64,000 bases of DNA, taken from assembly GCA_030272585.1 (NCBI GenBank), contig BSYQ01000002.1, positions 3,162,001 through 3,226,000 of the forward strand, written 5' to 3'. Below the pieces are notes generated by a model, which was not told the DNA's origin, ran no database searches, and saw only the letters and a list, made by a program, of their open reading frames with translations. Positions within the stretch are counted from its first letter, which is position 1. Each line of letters begins with the position of its first letter. This DNA is from Bryopsis sp. KO-2023 (Eukaryota > Chlorophyta > Ulvophyceae > Bryopsidales > Bryopsidaceae). A program made the translations under genes and the position numbers. Of this stretch, positions 1 to 10,957 are shown piece by piece.

Positions 1-362
1 TCTCAATGGCTGCAAAATACCCCAAAATGTTGGTTTTTGTTTCCTCATTCTGGTGCTTTCTTGTACTGTTCTTTTCCTTGTGTGGGAGAGCTTCCCCTTT
101 AAACAAGCAAGTCCAGACATGCATCCCACAAACCTTTTCATCTTCTTCATAACCAATGCGATAAAAACATTGTTTCTTCCATTTGGACAATTTTGCTGTA
201 GGAAAGTGAAACTTCGTTCTAAAGGTGTACATCTGCAAATAGGAAGCTGATTTCCCATCCAAAAAACAATGACTGTTGCAAGACTTCCACAACACAAAAT
301 CACACACAAATTTGCATAAACAATCGTTGAAAAAGGTTTCCTACACCAAAGGTCAACACTTG
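1..362. other. 3' flank of F-box gene, no gene seen
   Basis: No supported coding exon was found here. The stretch lies immediately downstream of the minus-strand F-box gene and probably holds its 3' UTR. Confidence 0.5.
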
Positions 363-1412
363 TTAGTCTTCAAGGCAAGAGTGGGCACAGAAGTCCCACA
401 CCAGGATTTTCCCGTCGCACCGCACAACAGTCAGCCTGCCCTCTGTCAAGAAAAGACCTATGAGTTTACCCCCTACATGAAACGTGCGAAGGAAACGATC
501 CTCCTCGACAAGACCGGAAACCACCACTTCCATCGAGTTTCTCGTACCCTGCGCAAACTTGCTTTCGTTGAGCGCTACAAGAAACCACCTTGGGTTATTG
601 TCCACAACTCGCACAGACTCGAAGGTCTCCAAATCCCATATCCGGATGGTATCGTCCACAGAGCCACTAACAAACATCTTGTCATTGGCATCAACACGCA
701 AGATAGGACGAGAGTGTCCCTCGAGTGCCACCACGCGGGTGCAGGAGGCCAAGCTCCACACTTCCAGATGCCCAACCCTCAATCCACATATCAACAAACC
801 CACTCCCTTGGCAAATGCGGCACATAAAATGTCCTCTTGCACCGGGCCACCCTCATTCAAAACCTTCACACGAGTCCAACCCATCTTGCTCCACAAATCC
901 AGGCACCCAAACGTACCACCAAAGGCCACGTGGTCTCCGACATCCACGATCGCATGAACCTCGAAACGAAGGCTAATGGCCGCGATCTGTCTCAATTCAG
1001 GCATTTCCAGGACCGCCACCATTCGCGTGTCACTCTCGCACAGGAACATTCCATTGATCAAACACACAGCCGAACTCCCCATGTTGGCTCGGTCCCTAGT
1101 CAAGACGTCGCCTTTCTCAGCGTTCACAGAAAAAATCTTTTCATCCCCAACTATCGCAATCATCTCGCCCCGCATAGCGTAACTTTCGATCCACCGATTC
1201 TTGAGGAGCTCGATACATTTCGGCACAACGGTGCCACATCGCCAGGATCTCTCGAGGCCGATTTTCTTAGCGAAAGGGCCTTCCTTGGTGACTTCGTTCC
1301 AAGCCTTAGCGACACAGGAGCACCTGGCCAAAGCCCTCGGGCAAAGCCCCTCGAAGACTCGACCAACCACGCCACTAGGGAGCTCCCACTCAACACTCAC
1401 GTAATCGCTCAT
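363..1412 (-). CDS. F-box/WD40-repeat protein
   Basis: Intronless gene of 349 codons. Residues 8-45 fit an F-box: a leucine-proline start, then VFEGLCPRAL and CVAKAWNEV, matching the LP..i...if..L....l..c..vck.W pattern. The rest reads as a degenerate WD40 propeller. The clearest blade is residues 231-260, starting EGHSRPILRV and ending DDTIRIWD; another ends in VEVW-like HLEVWS at about 215-220. F-box/WD40 proteins are known substrate receptors of SCF ubiquitin ligases: the F-box binds Skp1 and the propeller binds the target. The ATG at 1412 was chosen because the open frame upstream to 1544 is low-complexity (F-run, T/R-rich) and the F-box follows this ATG at normal spacing. The target is unknown. 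It is transcribed away from the coiled-coil gene that starts at 2132. Confidence 0.8.
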   Translation of the reverse strand: MSDYVSVEWELPSGVVGRVFEGLCPRALARCSCVAKAWNEVTKEGPFAKKIGLERSWRCGTVVPKCIELLKNRWIESYAMRGEMIAIVGDEKIFSVNAEKGDVLTRDRANMGSSAVCLINGMFLCESDTRMVAVLEMPELRQIAAISLRFEVHAIVDVGDHVAFGGTFGCLDLWSKMGWTRVKVLNEGGPVQEDILCAAFAKGVGLLICGLRVGHLEVWSLASCTRVVALEGHSRPILRVDANDKMFVSGSVDDTIRIWDLETFESVRVVDNNPRWFLVALNESKFAQGTRNSMEVVVSGLVEEDRFLRTFHVGGKLIGLFLTEGRLTVVRCDGKILVWDFCAHSCLED

Positions 1413-2131
1413 TCGTTCAAACGCGGCACAAAGAAAACCCCTTTGTACCCAAGTTGTATCTCGCCTAGGCCTCGTGGTTTCGGTGGTTTCAGCGAAGAAA
1501 AAAAAAATGCGGGAGAATCGAACGGGCCTGTTACGAACGCGCACCAGAAAACGTACTCTATGGCACTATTTGCGGAAATAAAAGAAAGCAGGGGTTTTCG
1601 GTTTTCCAGGATGAAAAAACAGTGAATATAGTGATGTCCTTGTTGAATTCACAGTGTTGAATTCATGGGGGGGTTATCAAACACTAACGATAGTCACTTG
1701 GAAAACTGGCAAGGGAACGTCTACAGAACGTTCACTGGGTTTTCTGCTTGCGCCTGAACGGGACCGTGTCGAACAAACAAACAAACGCACGAAAAAAGAA
1801 TGGAAGCGGTGGGTCTCTCGTTGCTTTCGTGTTGCCATCGCTTACCCTATTTTTGAGGGTTTGTCTTTGCCTTTGTCTTTCTGGAGTCGCTTTTGGCTTA
1901 TGAAAACGGGTCGGCGACCGGCGGTCGGTTTCGACGTGCGCCACCTGGGAATAGGCCAGCAGCAAATTTCGCGCCAAAGCCGGTCGATGGGGTCGTTCAC
2001 TCTTTTTCTCTATCTTTCGGAAGGATGCGGTTGGCCGATGCCTCGCTGTTTTTTCCAAGACGACCTCCTTTGCTTGCCGCCGTGTAGCTTCGTTGGGGCA
2101 GGTGGTTTTTGAGAATGCTGTCAAGCAGTGC
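1413..2131. promoter_or_regulatory. Shared upstream region of two divergent genes, duplicated elsewhere in window
   Basis: This interval separates the F-box gene (minus) from coiled-coil paralogue A (plus), so it should hold both promoters. From about 1697 onward it is recognisably homologous to the DNA upstream of paralogue B (from about 62395). Shared stretches include GGAAAACTGGCAAGGGAACG at 1698-1717 and 62396-62415, a TTTTGAGGGTTT block, and the TGCATGCATGTTTAT around the start codon. Open frames inside it are not conserved between the copies, so I read it as non-coding. Confidence 0.5.
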
Positions 2132-3207
2132 ATGCATGTTTATTTGGTCACGAATGTTTTTTTTCAGGAAAACACGATGTCGACCCAGACTTCCCCTCAC
2201 TCCATTCTTTGGGGTTGGGTAGACGAAGAAAAATCAGTGGACGAGGGGCTCGACGAAGGCGAGGTTTTGAAAGGTATAGCGAGCCCCTCGTCTACTGATG
2301 ATTCTGAAACGTCGTGCGACGGAAATAGGGATGTCCCCGCTGGAACCTGTTTTTCCGACAGCGAGCTCGATGATATCCTGTTATGCGAGTCCGTCACCAG
2401 TGCGAGGCGGTTGACACCTGCTTGGATCCCCCTGTTGGACTTCTCCTCACTCATGGCCATGGAGCATGGTGTTGTGAGACGCGACCGGTCTGTGCAGCCC
2501 TCCCATGAGCTCTCGCGGACCCCATCTGTTGCCAGCCAATCTCCTGTGTTGACGCCTTCTTCTGTACTGAGGGAAGAAAACGAGCGCCTCCACAAGCAGC
2601 TGGAAGAATCCCTCAAGGAAAACAGGAGGCTGAATGAGATTGTGGAGGGTCTACAGGTGAGAGAATTTGAGAAACAGTGGGATGTCCTGGATGATTGCTT
2701 TCAAAATCTATGATTTGACCATCTATCATACCAAATTCTGTTGTTCTTTTTCTCCAGAGGAGTTTGGCTCAGTCCGAGGAGAGGTGGGCTGATTCAGAGC
2801 GTGCCGCCATGACTGCGATGTTCGAGAATAGGAGGCTGTTGTGCCTGCTGGAGGAGCACAATACACAGGTGGAAGAATCGATTCCAATATCGGGAGGTAG
2901 AGAACAGATAAGGGCTGGTGTGTCCGATATGGGTGGAAATGGCGAAAACGCATTGGAGGATGGTCTGGAGGGGCTGGCAGAGGGGGCTGGGGTCAGAAAG
3001 ATGAAGAATGAGAAGAGCAGTCGGCCTGCTAGCCCGATTCTGCAAGAGCCGGAGCATGCTGGGGAGGGTCAGGAGTTGGGAGAGGTGGAAGTGAGGGTGG
3101 CAAGGGATGGCAGGGGGAGGAAAAGATGGTTGCAAGGGATATTGATTGGGGCTGTGGGATTGTCATTTCTTGCCAAGAGGGCAATCTGTGCCGGCACTAA
3201 GCGGTGA
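2132..3207 (+). CDS. Coiled-coil tail-anchored protein, paralogue A
   Basis: Two exons, 2132-2656 and 2758-3207, with a 101-bp GTGAGA..CTCCAG intron in phase 0; 324 residues. The N-terminal half is acidic and Ser/Thr-rich (WGWVDEEKSVDEG, then DSELDDILLCESV). A heptad-like coiled coil runs across the splice junction, from VLREENERLHKQLEESLKEN (about 144-163) to ENRRLLCLLEEHN (about 200). A very acidic linker follows. The last about 30 residues are basic, then hydrophobic (WLQGILIGAVGLSFLA), then basic, the layout of a C-terminal membrane anchor. The ATG at 2132 is preferred because the paralogue at 62828 has the same MHVY start; an alternative ATG lies at 2177 after a T-run and CAG that could be an intron acceptor. 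I do not recognise the family. I infer a scaffold or tether on an internal membrane. Confidence 0.7.
2657..2757 (+). other. Intron with coding-like conserved 5' half
   Basis: Starts GTGAGAGAATTT, ends TTTCTCCAG. If retained, the frame stays open for 18 codons to a TGA at 2711-2713, adding VREFEKQWDVLDDCFQNL. The intron of paralogue B (63367-63474) starts with a clearly related stretch (VSKFETQWNFLDGFF if read). Retention here would produce a form lacking the second half of the coiled coil and the membrane tail. Confidence 0.6.
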
Positions 3208-5154
3208 TGCGTCACCATTGTATTTTTATATCTGTGTGGTTTGGTGGAGTGGAAGCCTTCCACTGGAAGGGGGGAAAGGGGGAAGGAAGGGAGTTGGGAG
3301 GGGTTTGGGAGATTTTTGAGGCCTGTTTTAGGTAGCAGGGTCAAAAGAAAAACTGTAGACCGAAAAAAGTGAAAGAAAAACAAAATCAGAGGGGTAGGTG
3401 GGGCAAATTGCAGGCTGAGGAAAAAGTAAAAAGTAAAAAAAAACCATACCAAAACAAAGTGGGTGGGAGCGCTGTTGGAATAGAACATTCTGATCAAACC
3501 AAAAACATATGAAAAATTTGAATTCCAAAGCAAACAAGAAAAAAGGGGCAAATGCACAGAACTGTGCTGCTGAAGCTTTCATCGACATGAAAAACCTGTA
3601 GCGGAGGAAGCAAAGAAACAATTGCACCGATAGAGCTGGAATCGTAATATGATGTGAGTGCAAAAGGTTTTTGATGTTCATTGTTAAGGGTTTTTGTTCC
3701 CCTTTCCACCCACCAACCATTCCTAAACTCTGCCTGTCTCTGATTTTCTATTTTTGCAGTCGAGATGAGATATATCTTTTGAAAAAAGAGTTCAACCCAA
3801 CCAGCCTTGAATCTCTTTTTTTTTCTGTTTGTAAAGCAAGGTATCGAGATTCATAGTGGCGAATGACAGCCTTTGTGGGTAGAAGAAGAACCCAATGCAG
3901 AAAAAGAAGTCGGGGCCTTTCATGATTTCATGGTACCGTTGGCAGGATGCGAAGAAGGAGAGTCTGACTATGTGGATGTTGGTTGAGCTTGAAGTGTGGT
4001 GGAAAAGGACTGCCACACCTCAACTGAACTGGTGCTTAGTCATCATCAAGTTTGTGATCCACTCTTGCAAACCGCTGAAGGCGATTATGCATGCCAAGGT
4101 GAGTTAAAGTGAAAAAAAACAATATGTCAGTCACCCTGATGTATTTATGCAAAGAACTTGATGTCATTTTCGCTTGCTCAATTTTTTGCAGGACAGGAAA
4201 TTATCATCCAACAATAATCGGGGTTTTCGTTTTGGGGTTTTGTGCAGCAACTGTACGTCTCGAGGTTGATGGGCTGTGGGCATCTGAGATCCACATCTTT
4301 TCCCTCTCTTTTATTCTTAGTTTTCTTTTTTTCCTGGCAGAAAAATGCTGAGGGAAAAATGAACATCGGTAGCTGGTGATAGACCTCTTCATGTGAACAA
4401 CCCTTTCTTCGGCCATCCATCCACAGACTGCTCCCCCCAAGAAATTCCTTTCAAGCCCAGCCGCTCTAGTAGGGAGATTGCCCCTGAATTCTGTGAATGC
4501 TCTTCAGCATTTTGGGTGTTGTGTGTAATGTTTCTTATCGGAATTTTTTTTAAATGCCTACAAAATCTTCGCGGTTTGCAAAGTTCTATGCAAAAATTAA
4601 CAACCTTATGATGATGTAATCATTGACAACAGGATCATAGAAAAAGGGAAAAGGCACTTTAAGAATGTTTGCTTGCAGTGGGGTCTCCACAGAACTCCCA
4701 TCTGCTGTTTTAATTGTGAGGTGATCAGGTTAGTTTTTGGCCTTCATTCTCAATTAATCAATGTGAATCAAAAAATATAGAAATGATCCAAACAAACAAG
4801 CAGTAAAAGTAAGGGGTCTTCTCTTTGGAAGGTGAACAAAATATCACCTGAAATCAATGTATGGTTACAAAAAATTCGATTTTTTCTTCCTGAGGCAGCA
4901 AAAATGAGGGCTAATTTCCCCCGAAAACAAAAACCTATTGCACACCATGACTCAAATCCCCCTCCCTCAAGAAGTGTGGAAAGAAGGAAAAAAAATTGAT
5001 GGAAAAATCGAAACAATCCACCCTAAAAAAGAAAAGAAATATGCTGAAAAAAAAAATAGGAATCTGTGCATTTTAACTTCATCGAATGATCGATAAAAAA
5101 GAAAAAACACAAACAAGCAATTCTGGAACTAGAATAGTGCCTTTTCGACGCCAC
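3208..5154. other. Unassigned intergenic region between paralogue A and the BASS gene
   Basis: Contains the 3' ends of two convergent genes and A/T-rich runs. One exon-like segment is visible on the plus strand at about 3902-4099: it follows a CAG, ends at a GTGAGT donor, and has an uninterrupted frame including WYRWQDAKKESLTMW. It has no partner exons and no recognisable domain, so I do not call a gene. Nothing else is supported. Confidence 0.4.
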
Positions 5155-7924
5155 TCAATGCGACTCAATTCGATTTTGGGGGTTCTTGTCCCCAGCATCA
5201 TCAGAGAGGAGCGGCGCGATTTCCTGTGCCTCATATCTCGCAATCCATACCCCCACGATATAAGCATCGATGAACAGCTGCGAGATATGTGCAATCACGC
5301 AAGGAATCGTGATCAACCCCAAATCCCCCACCTCGCTCTCCTTCAAAAACGAAATAACAGTCACCGTAACCGGCAGCGTTTTCTGACTCGCCATAATGAG
5401 TACCGCTTTCCGCTCCCTGTCCCTCAACCGCAGGATGCCCACCCCTACAAAATTGAATGCCAAAAACACCAGGTGCATGGCGATCGCACCCGCGAGCGCT
5501 TCGAGAATGTTCACGACGCTCTGTTTCTTTATCCCCTCCTGTGAACGGCTGAGCGTTTGCCACACGATGCAAACGAGCGACACGCTGCTGGTCAGACTGA
5601 AGAGCGTCTTGTACCTCGTAACGAATCGCTGCACAGTCACGTGGGTTTCCCGCACCCCCTTCCCAACCAACAGAGGGACGAGTATGGTGCAGGCCAATTT
5701 CACCACCAAGCGGGTGGCGTCGATGTCGATGGTACCGCCGCCGCCAACCACGACAGAGATCGCGAAAGGGGTGGTGAGGATGCCCAGCATGTTGGTGCAA
5801 ACCGTCAGCATCAAGGCGAGCGCTCCGTTGCCGTAAGCTTGCACCACCAGGGTGACCCCTGATGTGAGCGTGGTGGGGACGGCGGCGAAAATGGCCAGCC
5901 CAGTGGCGAATTCGGGGGTGCTGAAGGGGATCTTGACCAAGGCGAAGCCTAAGCACGGGGTTATTATGAGAATGGTGATGGCTCCGTACAGGAACCCGAC
6001 GTAAGCTTTGAGGGCTGCCATGATGTCGGTGGTTTTGAGCGTCAGCCCGGAGATGATAAAGATCGTGCACACGTTTATGGTTTGAATGAGTCCATAGTCG
6101 CCCACCTGGAAAAAAGAGGGGTGGAAAAACGCAGTAAGCGTTTTAATATCGTTCTCAGGATGAATTGCGAAAGCTGTAAATAGGCCATGGGGGATGCCGC
6201 CAGTGGGATTTTAATTTTGCAACAGTTTAAGTCCGACTGGTTCACCCACTGATGAGATCAAAAGTTTGGCTTGAAGTCGATTTTTTTTTTTTTTCTTATC
6301 AAATCAGCCTAATTTTCTTTTTTTTTTTGGGGGGGGGGGGAGGGGGCAAAGCTTGTTTTTCGCAGCAATCAATAAACTTCTTTTGTATTTTTTCTTTTAT
6401 TTGCAATTGAAAAAACTATTTTTTTAAAGAAGGGGGGGGAGGGGTCAGGCAGGCAGACAAAATCATACCGAGAGCCTAAAATTAAACAGTGAAATATAAT
6501 TCTGAGGAGAAGCGTGTAATTCTTTGGTGTAATTCTATTGAAAAGAAGGAGAAACCTGAATATTGGGTTTCAACCAATGAACCCAGAAACTTTTCTTCCT
6601 CAATTTCTATGGGTGCCTTAAAAGTTCGCAACAAAAAAAAAATAAACTATATATAGATTTCCAGTTGTTTATTCTTTTCTTTTTTTTCGAGCAACACTTG
6701 AATTTCTTTTTCAGTGGTAAAACGATGGACAAATGGATATGGTCAGGATATGCATCCTTCTTTCCCTCCTCCCCCCCCCCCCCTTAAGGAAAAGAAAAAA
6801 GTTGGAAAAACCCCAGCATATCACCTGCCATTCAGAAATTGCTTCTCCTGGATACGGCCACAGCATTGCCCAAACCAAAGCTACAAAAAATCCTGGATGG
6901 TAAAGAACACACACCAAAAAAGAAAGCCAGGTAAGAGAACAATTCAACTTTCCAATATTTCTTTTTTTTGTTTGTGCACTATTTCTATTCATTTTCAGTT
7001 TTTGACTGTATGTTTTTTTATTTATAAATTCATTTGTTCATGAATACATTGATTTATTTGTTTTTATATTGCCACCCTGTCCCCACTGATGCTCATGCTT
7101 ATCATAATAATTCCGATTATCATTGTCTCTAATTAGACACCCCTGGCACCAAGAAGTCCATCGGTTGAATCCATCTTTCAAGAATGTATGTTGATCATAT
7201 CTAGTCAGACAGGTACAGTAGAAATAAGAGCAAAAAGTGAGTGAAATTTGACCATTAACCTTGTGGGGAAAACGGGCAATTTTTCTTTGGAAGTGCTGGG
7301 CTGCATTTCATTTGGTTTTCAATGTGAAACATTGAATATGTTTCCGAACAGGAAAAAAAAAACTGACCAAATTCTCCCATGCCAGGCCAAAGCCTATAGC
7401 ACTCGCGAAAACAGCGTTACATGAATGCTGTTCGTTTCCTGAAATCTCACCCAAAGGCAAGAAATGCTGCAGCACCGTCTTTTTTGTCCAAGCCCTGAGC
7501 AAAAACGAAATCCAGAAACCAAATCAAGATTTCCCCTAAGATTTGCCCATCAATTTGTTCACTACAATTCATTGCTTGTATTAATAATAACATTTTTCTT
7601 AATTTCTTGAAAATCATTTCTTAGGGGAGGAAGCTGGAAACATCAACGCAAACTAAACACTGCTAGCATTTGTTCAAGGGCTTCATTACTGATCGAGTCT
7701 TTCCATGGGGTGAGGAAAAACCACCCAGAAGCAGGAGGAGCACAAAACTCTTCGTGACACCACTCGCCAGCGCTGGCCTGAACTAAGACACCACTGTTTG
7801 GGACATCCCCGAAAACTCACCCCCATTTCCGTAGTTTGGAGTCTGGAGAAGCAGCATCCCCACTTTGACCCAGCAACGGGACCTGCACCGCTGCCTCGAC
7901 ATTGTCCGCCTCCGTTCCACTCAT
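5155..7924 (-). CDS. Bile acid:sodium symporter-family (BASS4/SLC10A7-like) transporter
   Basis: Four exons: 7821-7924, 7451-7494, 6825-6892 and 5155-6105. Phases agree at every junction, giving 388 residues. The N-terminus is short and soluble (MSGTEADNVEAAVQ), followed by KLRKW and the first membrane span across exons 2-3 (HFLPLGFFVALVWAMLWPYP). The last exon carries about eight or nine more spans with family landmarks: FIISGLTLKT, TGLAIFAAVPTTLTSGVTL, ALALMLTVCTNMLGILTTPF, and SQKTLPVTV near the C-terminus. These resemble plant BASS4 and animal SLC10A7. The family moves organic anions or other metabolites with sodium; BASS4 types are predicted plastid-envelope proteins and SLC10A7 acts in the secretory pathway. 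Substrate and location are not readable here. The ATG at 7924 is the first after an in-frame TAA. The tiny 44-bp exon 2 is unusual but fits phase and sequence exactly. Confidence 0.85.
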
Positions 7925-9283
7925 CGCTTTTCCCCCGCGAAAGACAGGAAGGGGCTCAGGTCCTTCTCTCGTCAAACGCTGTGGTGGGGAAGGTCTTCCT
8001 TACGAGCAAGTCTGGTTGCGTTTTTGATATCGCAAAAGCTGGCAGGGTTTTGCACGGATATTAGTAATCACTTATTACACTGCCACCAGTGAAAAAACCC
8101 CCCATTTTACATATATGTGTTTTTGCTGTTTTGTAAATTGTATGTACTTCGAGTGTGAAATTATGTAAAAATCATGTCCTGTGAAGCACCGTCATGTGCA
8201 CATGTATTATTGTTGTAGAGAAGGTGTAAAAAACATGTCGACCACAATTCCTGGAACATATGATAGAAACACGGTTTGAAACAAATAAAAAAAACACACG
8301 ACTGTCCCAAACTCTTAACCCAGAGTTTTTATAAAAAAACCCTTCAACCAACAACTTCGAATACACACGTCCAAACCCAATACAATATTATATGCGCAGA
8401 AGCCCATAAATCCTTTCGCTATTGCAGTGGTGTGCTCAATTTTGGTGCAACGTTCCAGTTTGCTAGAAATGCGAACAGCAGCCCTTCAGCTCCGACTCGA
8501 TGATAATCGTCACATGGTGCGACTACAACATTAGTCGGCAAGACATACTGGACAGGCCATAAAACAGGCAAGTTATATGAGTGACTGTCCAAACTCGAAG
8601 GGAGAGCGTTCAAATGCCTGAACACTAATTCAGATTGTGATCAAATCATTGTGACTCGTGTAGGTTTGAATCTCTCTGATGATGCCCGTGACGGTGGCGT
8701 TGATGGTGATGGTGACAATGGTAGTGATGGTAGCGATTGATGGTGCATAGTTTACACTGTAAACAACCCCCATCCAGTTCGGTGAACCAAATTCAGATAG
8801 AAATTCCCACCAGCCTCTGACAAAGAAAAGTTGATGCAACTGGTAAGGAAACTGAAAACGGAGAGCAAACAAACTCGCTTCACCACATACAAACATCACT
8901 ACATTCCTCCAATTCTCCCCTTTTCCCTTCATGCCTCACTTCTCCTCACCACAGACGTATGCTACTACAGCCCTACAGTTCCACTTCTCACAGCCACCCC
9001 CCCTCCAAGAACCACAGCACCTTTACCTGCGAAACAAGCAAAACTTCGCTATGAAAGTCCCACCCAAATTCCTTACTGCAAAATAACTGTACTCACTTCA
9101 TTGATTGCCAAACGAATGAAAATAAACCCAAATAATCCCCGTTTGTTCCTATTTTGAGCGAATCCATCATACCATGCACCGGAATGGAATGCCAGAAAAC
9201 TGATGCTATAAATTCAGATGATGATGGGTGGTTGGCTTGGTTCATTTATGAGTCATGTGGAGTTTTTCAGCCTTCGAACTTAC
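7925..9283. other. Unassigned region downstream of the CxxC-module gene and upstream of the BASS gene
   Basis: No gene is recognised. It should contain the BASS promoter and the 3' end of the CxxC-module gene. An AG following a pyrimidine-rich stretch lies near 9030 on the minus strand and could open a last exon of that gene, but the frame soon stops and shows no CxxC module. Confidence 0.4.
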
Positions 9284-10507
9284 CTGCAGCAGGCAATGGT
9301 TGCAGATGGAAGGATTTGAGCTGTTGGCACATACCAGACAGGTTGGTTTAATATCATCCGTGATTGCACTTCTCAAGCACTCATTGCACATCGCAGAATC
9401 AGCTGCACCCAATGCCAAAACACCGTAAACCACCAACAAACAACGATGCAAACAATACATACATGAACCCAGAAGCTACCCCTGTTAGAACATTTGATTG
9501 GTTCTATCTCCACATAGTTGGCACAAGAGAATGCTTGCTTGTTCGAATGGATGTGTTTTTCAATGATGATTTCTTGGAAGGAGCATGTGTTGTGAATTTA
9601 TCGCATACCAGTGTCTGAACAAGTCAAACAGTATTCCTCCTTGACGGAGTCGGTGACCGCTAAAGTGAGGCATCCGTTGCACTCTGCATGATTTTTAGTC
9701 CCCGCACATTGAGCGCACAATTTCAACTTGAGAAAATCAGTAATCGCCTGGGGACAGAAACCAACACTCTGGAATCAAAGGAAACTGAAGATGCCTTTTT
9801 TTTTTAAACGGCAAAAAAGGCAAAAGTGTTTCAGATGACATATGGCAGGCCAATTCCAACAATCGATTCATAAAACAATATATGCTGCCACAAGCATTGA
9901 TACAAAATCCACTAACCCTGGTGTATCAACGGACTCTTGAGAAGAGCATGTTTCCTAAAAGGAGACAGGGAAAAACCTACCGATGCAAGGCATTCTGTGC
10001 ATTTGCATGGCTCAGAGGTTGCTGCACACAGGGGGCAATGTTCCTCCTTGATCGAGTCCTCTACGGCAAAAGAAAGGCAATGGATGCAGGCATTCGGGAG
10101 GGAAGTCTCCATGCATTTAGCACAAGTAGTGATCTTGAGCTCATCGGTGACTGCCTAGGCAAAAATTGCTCAAATTAAGACACCACCACGTGCAGTTTCA
10201 GGTCCCCCCCCCCAAAAAAAAAAAAAAAAAAAGTCAATTTCCGAGTCCTAACAAAGCCAAATCATAAAACTGTTCTGGATGTTAGATCAAATGCCAATTT
10301 CACTCCAAACAAAAAGTTCAAATTATCCTACCTGAGTCAAACAATGGCTGCACATCCCAGGATCGGAACTCTCGCTGCAATCAAGGCATGACGTTTTGAC
10401 AGTATCGCTCATGCCCAGTCTTAAGGATTGAGTGCACATCGTGGAATTCGAACTCCCTGCACAGTCCAAACACAGGTTCTTCCCTGATGAGCTCTCTGCG
10501 ATCCTTG
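9284..10507 (-). CDS. Multi-exon protein of repeated CxxC modules (partial)
   Basis: At least four exons: 10332-10507, 9981-10154, 9609-9747 and 9284-9402. All introns are GT..AG (177, 233 and 206 bp) and all phases agree. The protein is a tandem array of about 27-residue modules: (A/S)-(V/I)-x-D-x-(V/I/L)-K, then CxxC, 6-9 residues, then CxxC-L. Examples are KTSCLDCSESSDPGMCSHCL, AITDFLKLKLCAQCAG and AITDDIKPTCLVCANSS. About seven modules are visible; one CxxC reads CTQS and has lost its second Cys. Paired CxxC motifs usually bind zinc or form disulphides, and CxxC arrays occur in cysteine-rich surface proteins of protists. I know no named family with this module and assign no function. Both ends are missing. 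Exon 10332-10507 could begin at 10507 (CAG) or 10503 (AAG). Confidence 0.7.
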
Positions 10508-10677
10508 CTGTGTTGAAAAAAAAATAAAAAAAATGTGTTGTTTGTGCTGCAAAGGCTTTCGAGGAAGAATTGAAGGTGACGATGTTTTTAATTGAGTTTC
10601 AGATGTATTTCAGAGAATATGATATAGTAAATATATTCAGCCTTCACAGTTGAGATATTTTAGTTCAGATATCAATA
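10508..10677. other. Short A/T-rich gap
   Basis: Separates the first identified CxxC exon from the Rpt3-like relic. It holds a T-run on the minus strand that would serve as the polypyrimidine tract of the CxxC exon. Confidence 0.3.
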
Positions 10678-10845
10678 CTGAATTTCCAAGAATTCGTATT
10701 GCCTCTGCAGAGTTCTCAATTTCGTGTACGGATCGTCATCTTGGGTTTCGACTGCAGCGGCATCAGTTTTCTTCTAGGGAGGGAGGTCCATCTCCTGGGC
10801 CCTCCTCGTGGCAACCGGAACGGGTTTCTCCACCGCCGCAGCCAT
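10678..10845 (-). pseudogene. Relic of a proteasome ATPase Rpt3-like first exon
   Basis: From an ATG at 10845 the frame reads 23 residues (MAAAVEKPVPVATRRAQEMD...), hits TAG at 10774-10776, and then stays open for another 32 codons. The later part includes DDDPYTKLRTLQRQYEFLEI. This closely resembles the N-terminal coiled coil of the 26S proteasome regulatory ATPase Rpt3/PSMC4 (pattern LY.KL+.L.RQ.EFL.IQEEY). Homology stops at FLEIQ, where a donor-like GTATTG starts. No AAA+ domain follows: the downstream DNA is the CxxC-module gene. I read it as a broken copy of one exon. An alternative, that it is spliced onto the CxxC gene (phase fits an AAG acceptor at 10504-10506), would still have to bypass the TAG. 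Confidence 0.5.
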
Positions 10846-10957
10846 TTTTTCAAAAAGCCTCCACTAAGAAACGACTTTTTCTCGACCCAACTCTGAAGCG
10901 AACAAGCCAAAACAATACGATAACGCTGTTTCTTCTGACAGTCTGAATAATTTCCAG

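Noticed and set aside
1413-1544. Upstream extension of the F-box protein by 44 residues
   Set aside because: Low-complexity F-run and T/R-rich sequence; the ATG at 1412 sits at normal distance from the F-box.
7140-7200. Extra BASS exon reading RWIQPMDFLV on the minus strand
   Set aside because: The frame needed to join the next exon contains a stop; the 44-bp exon at 7451-7494 fits phase and family sequence instead.
10650-10946. Open plus frame of 98 codons
   Set aside because: Antisense to the Rpt3-like exon, which has recognisable homology; no splice or domain support.
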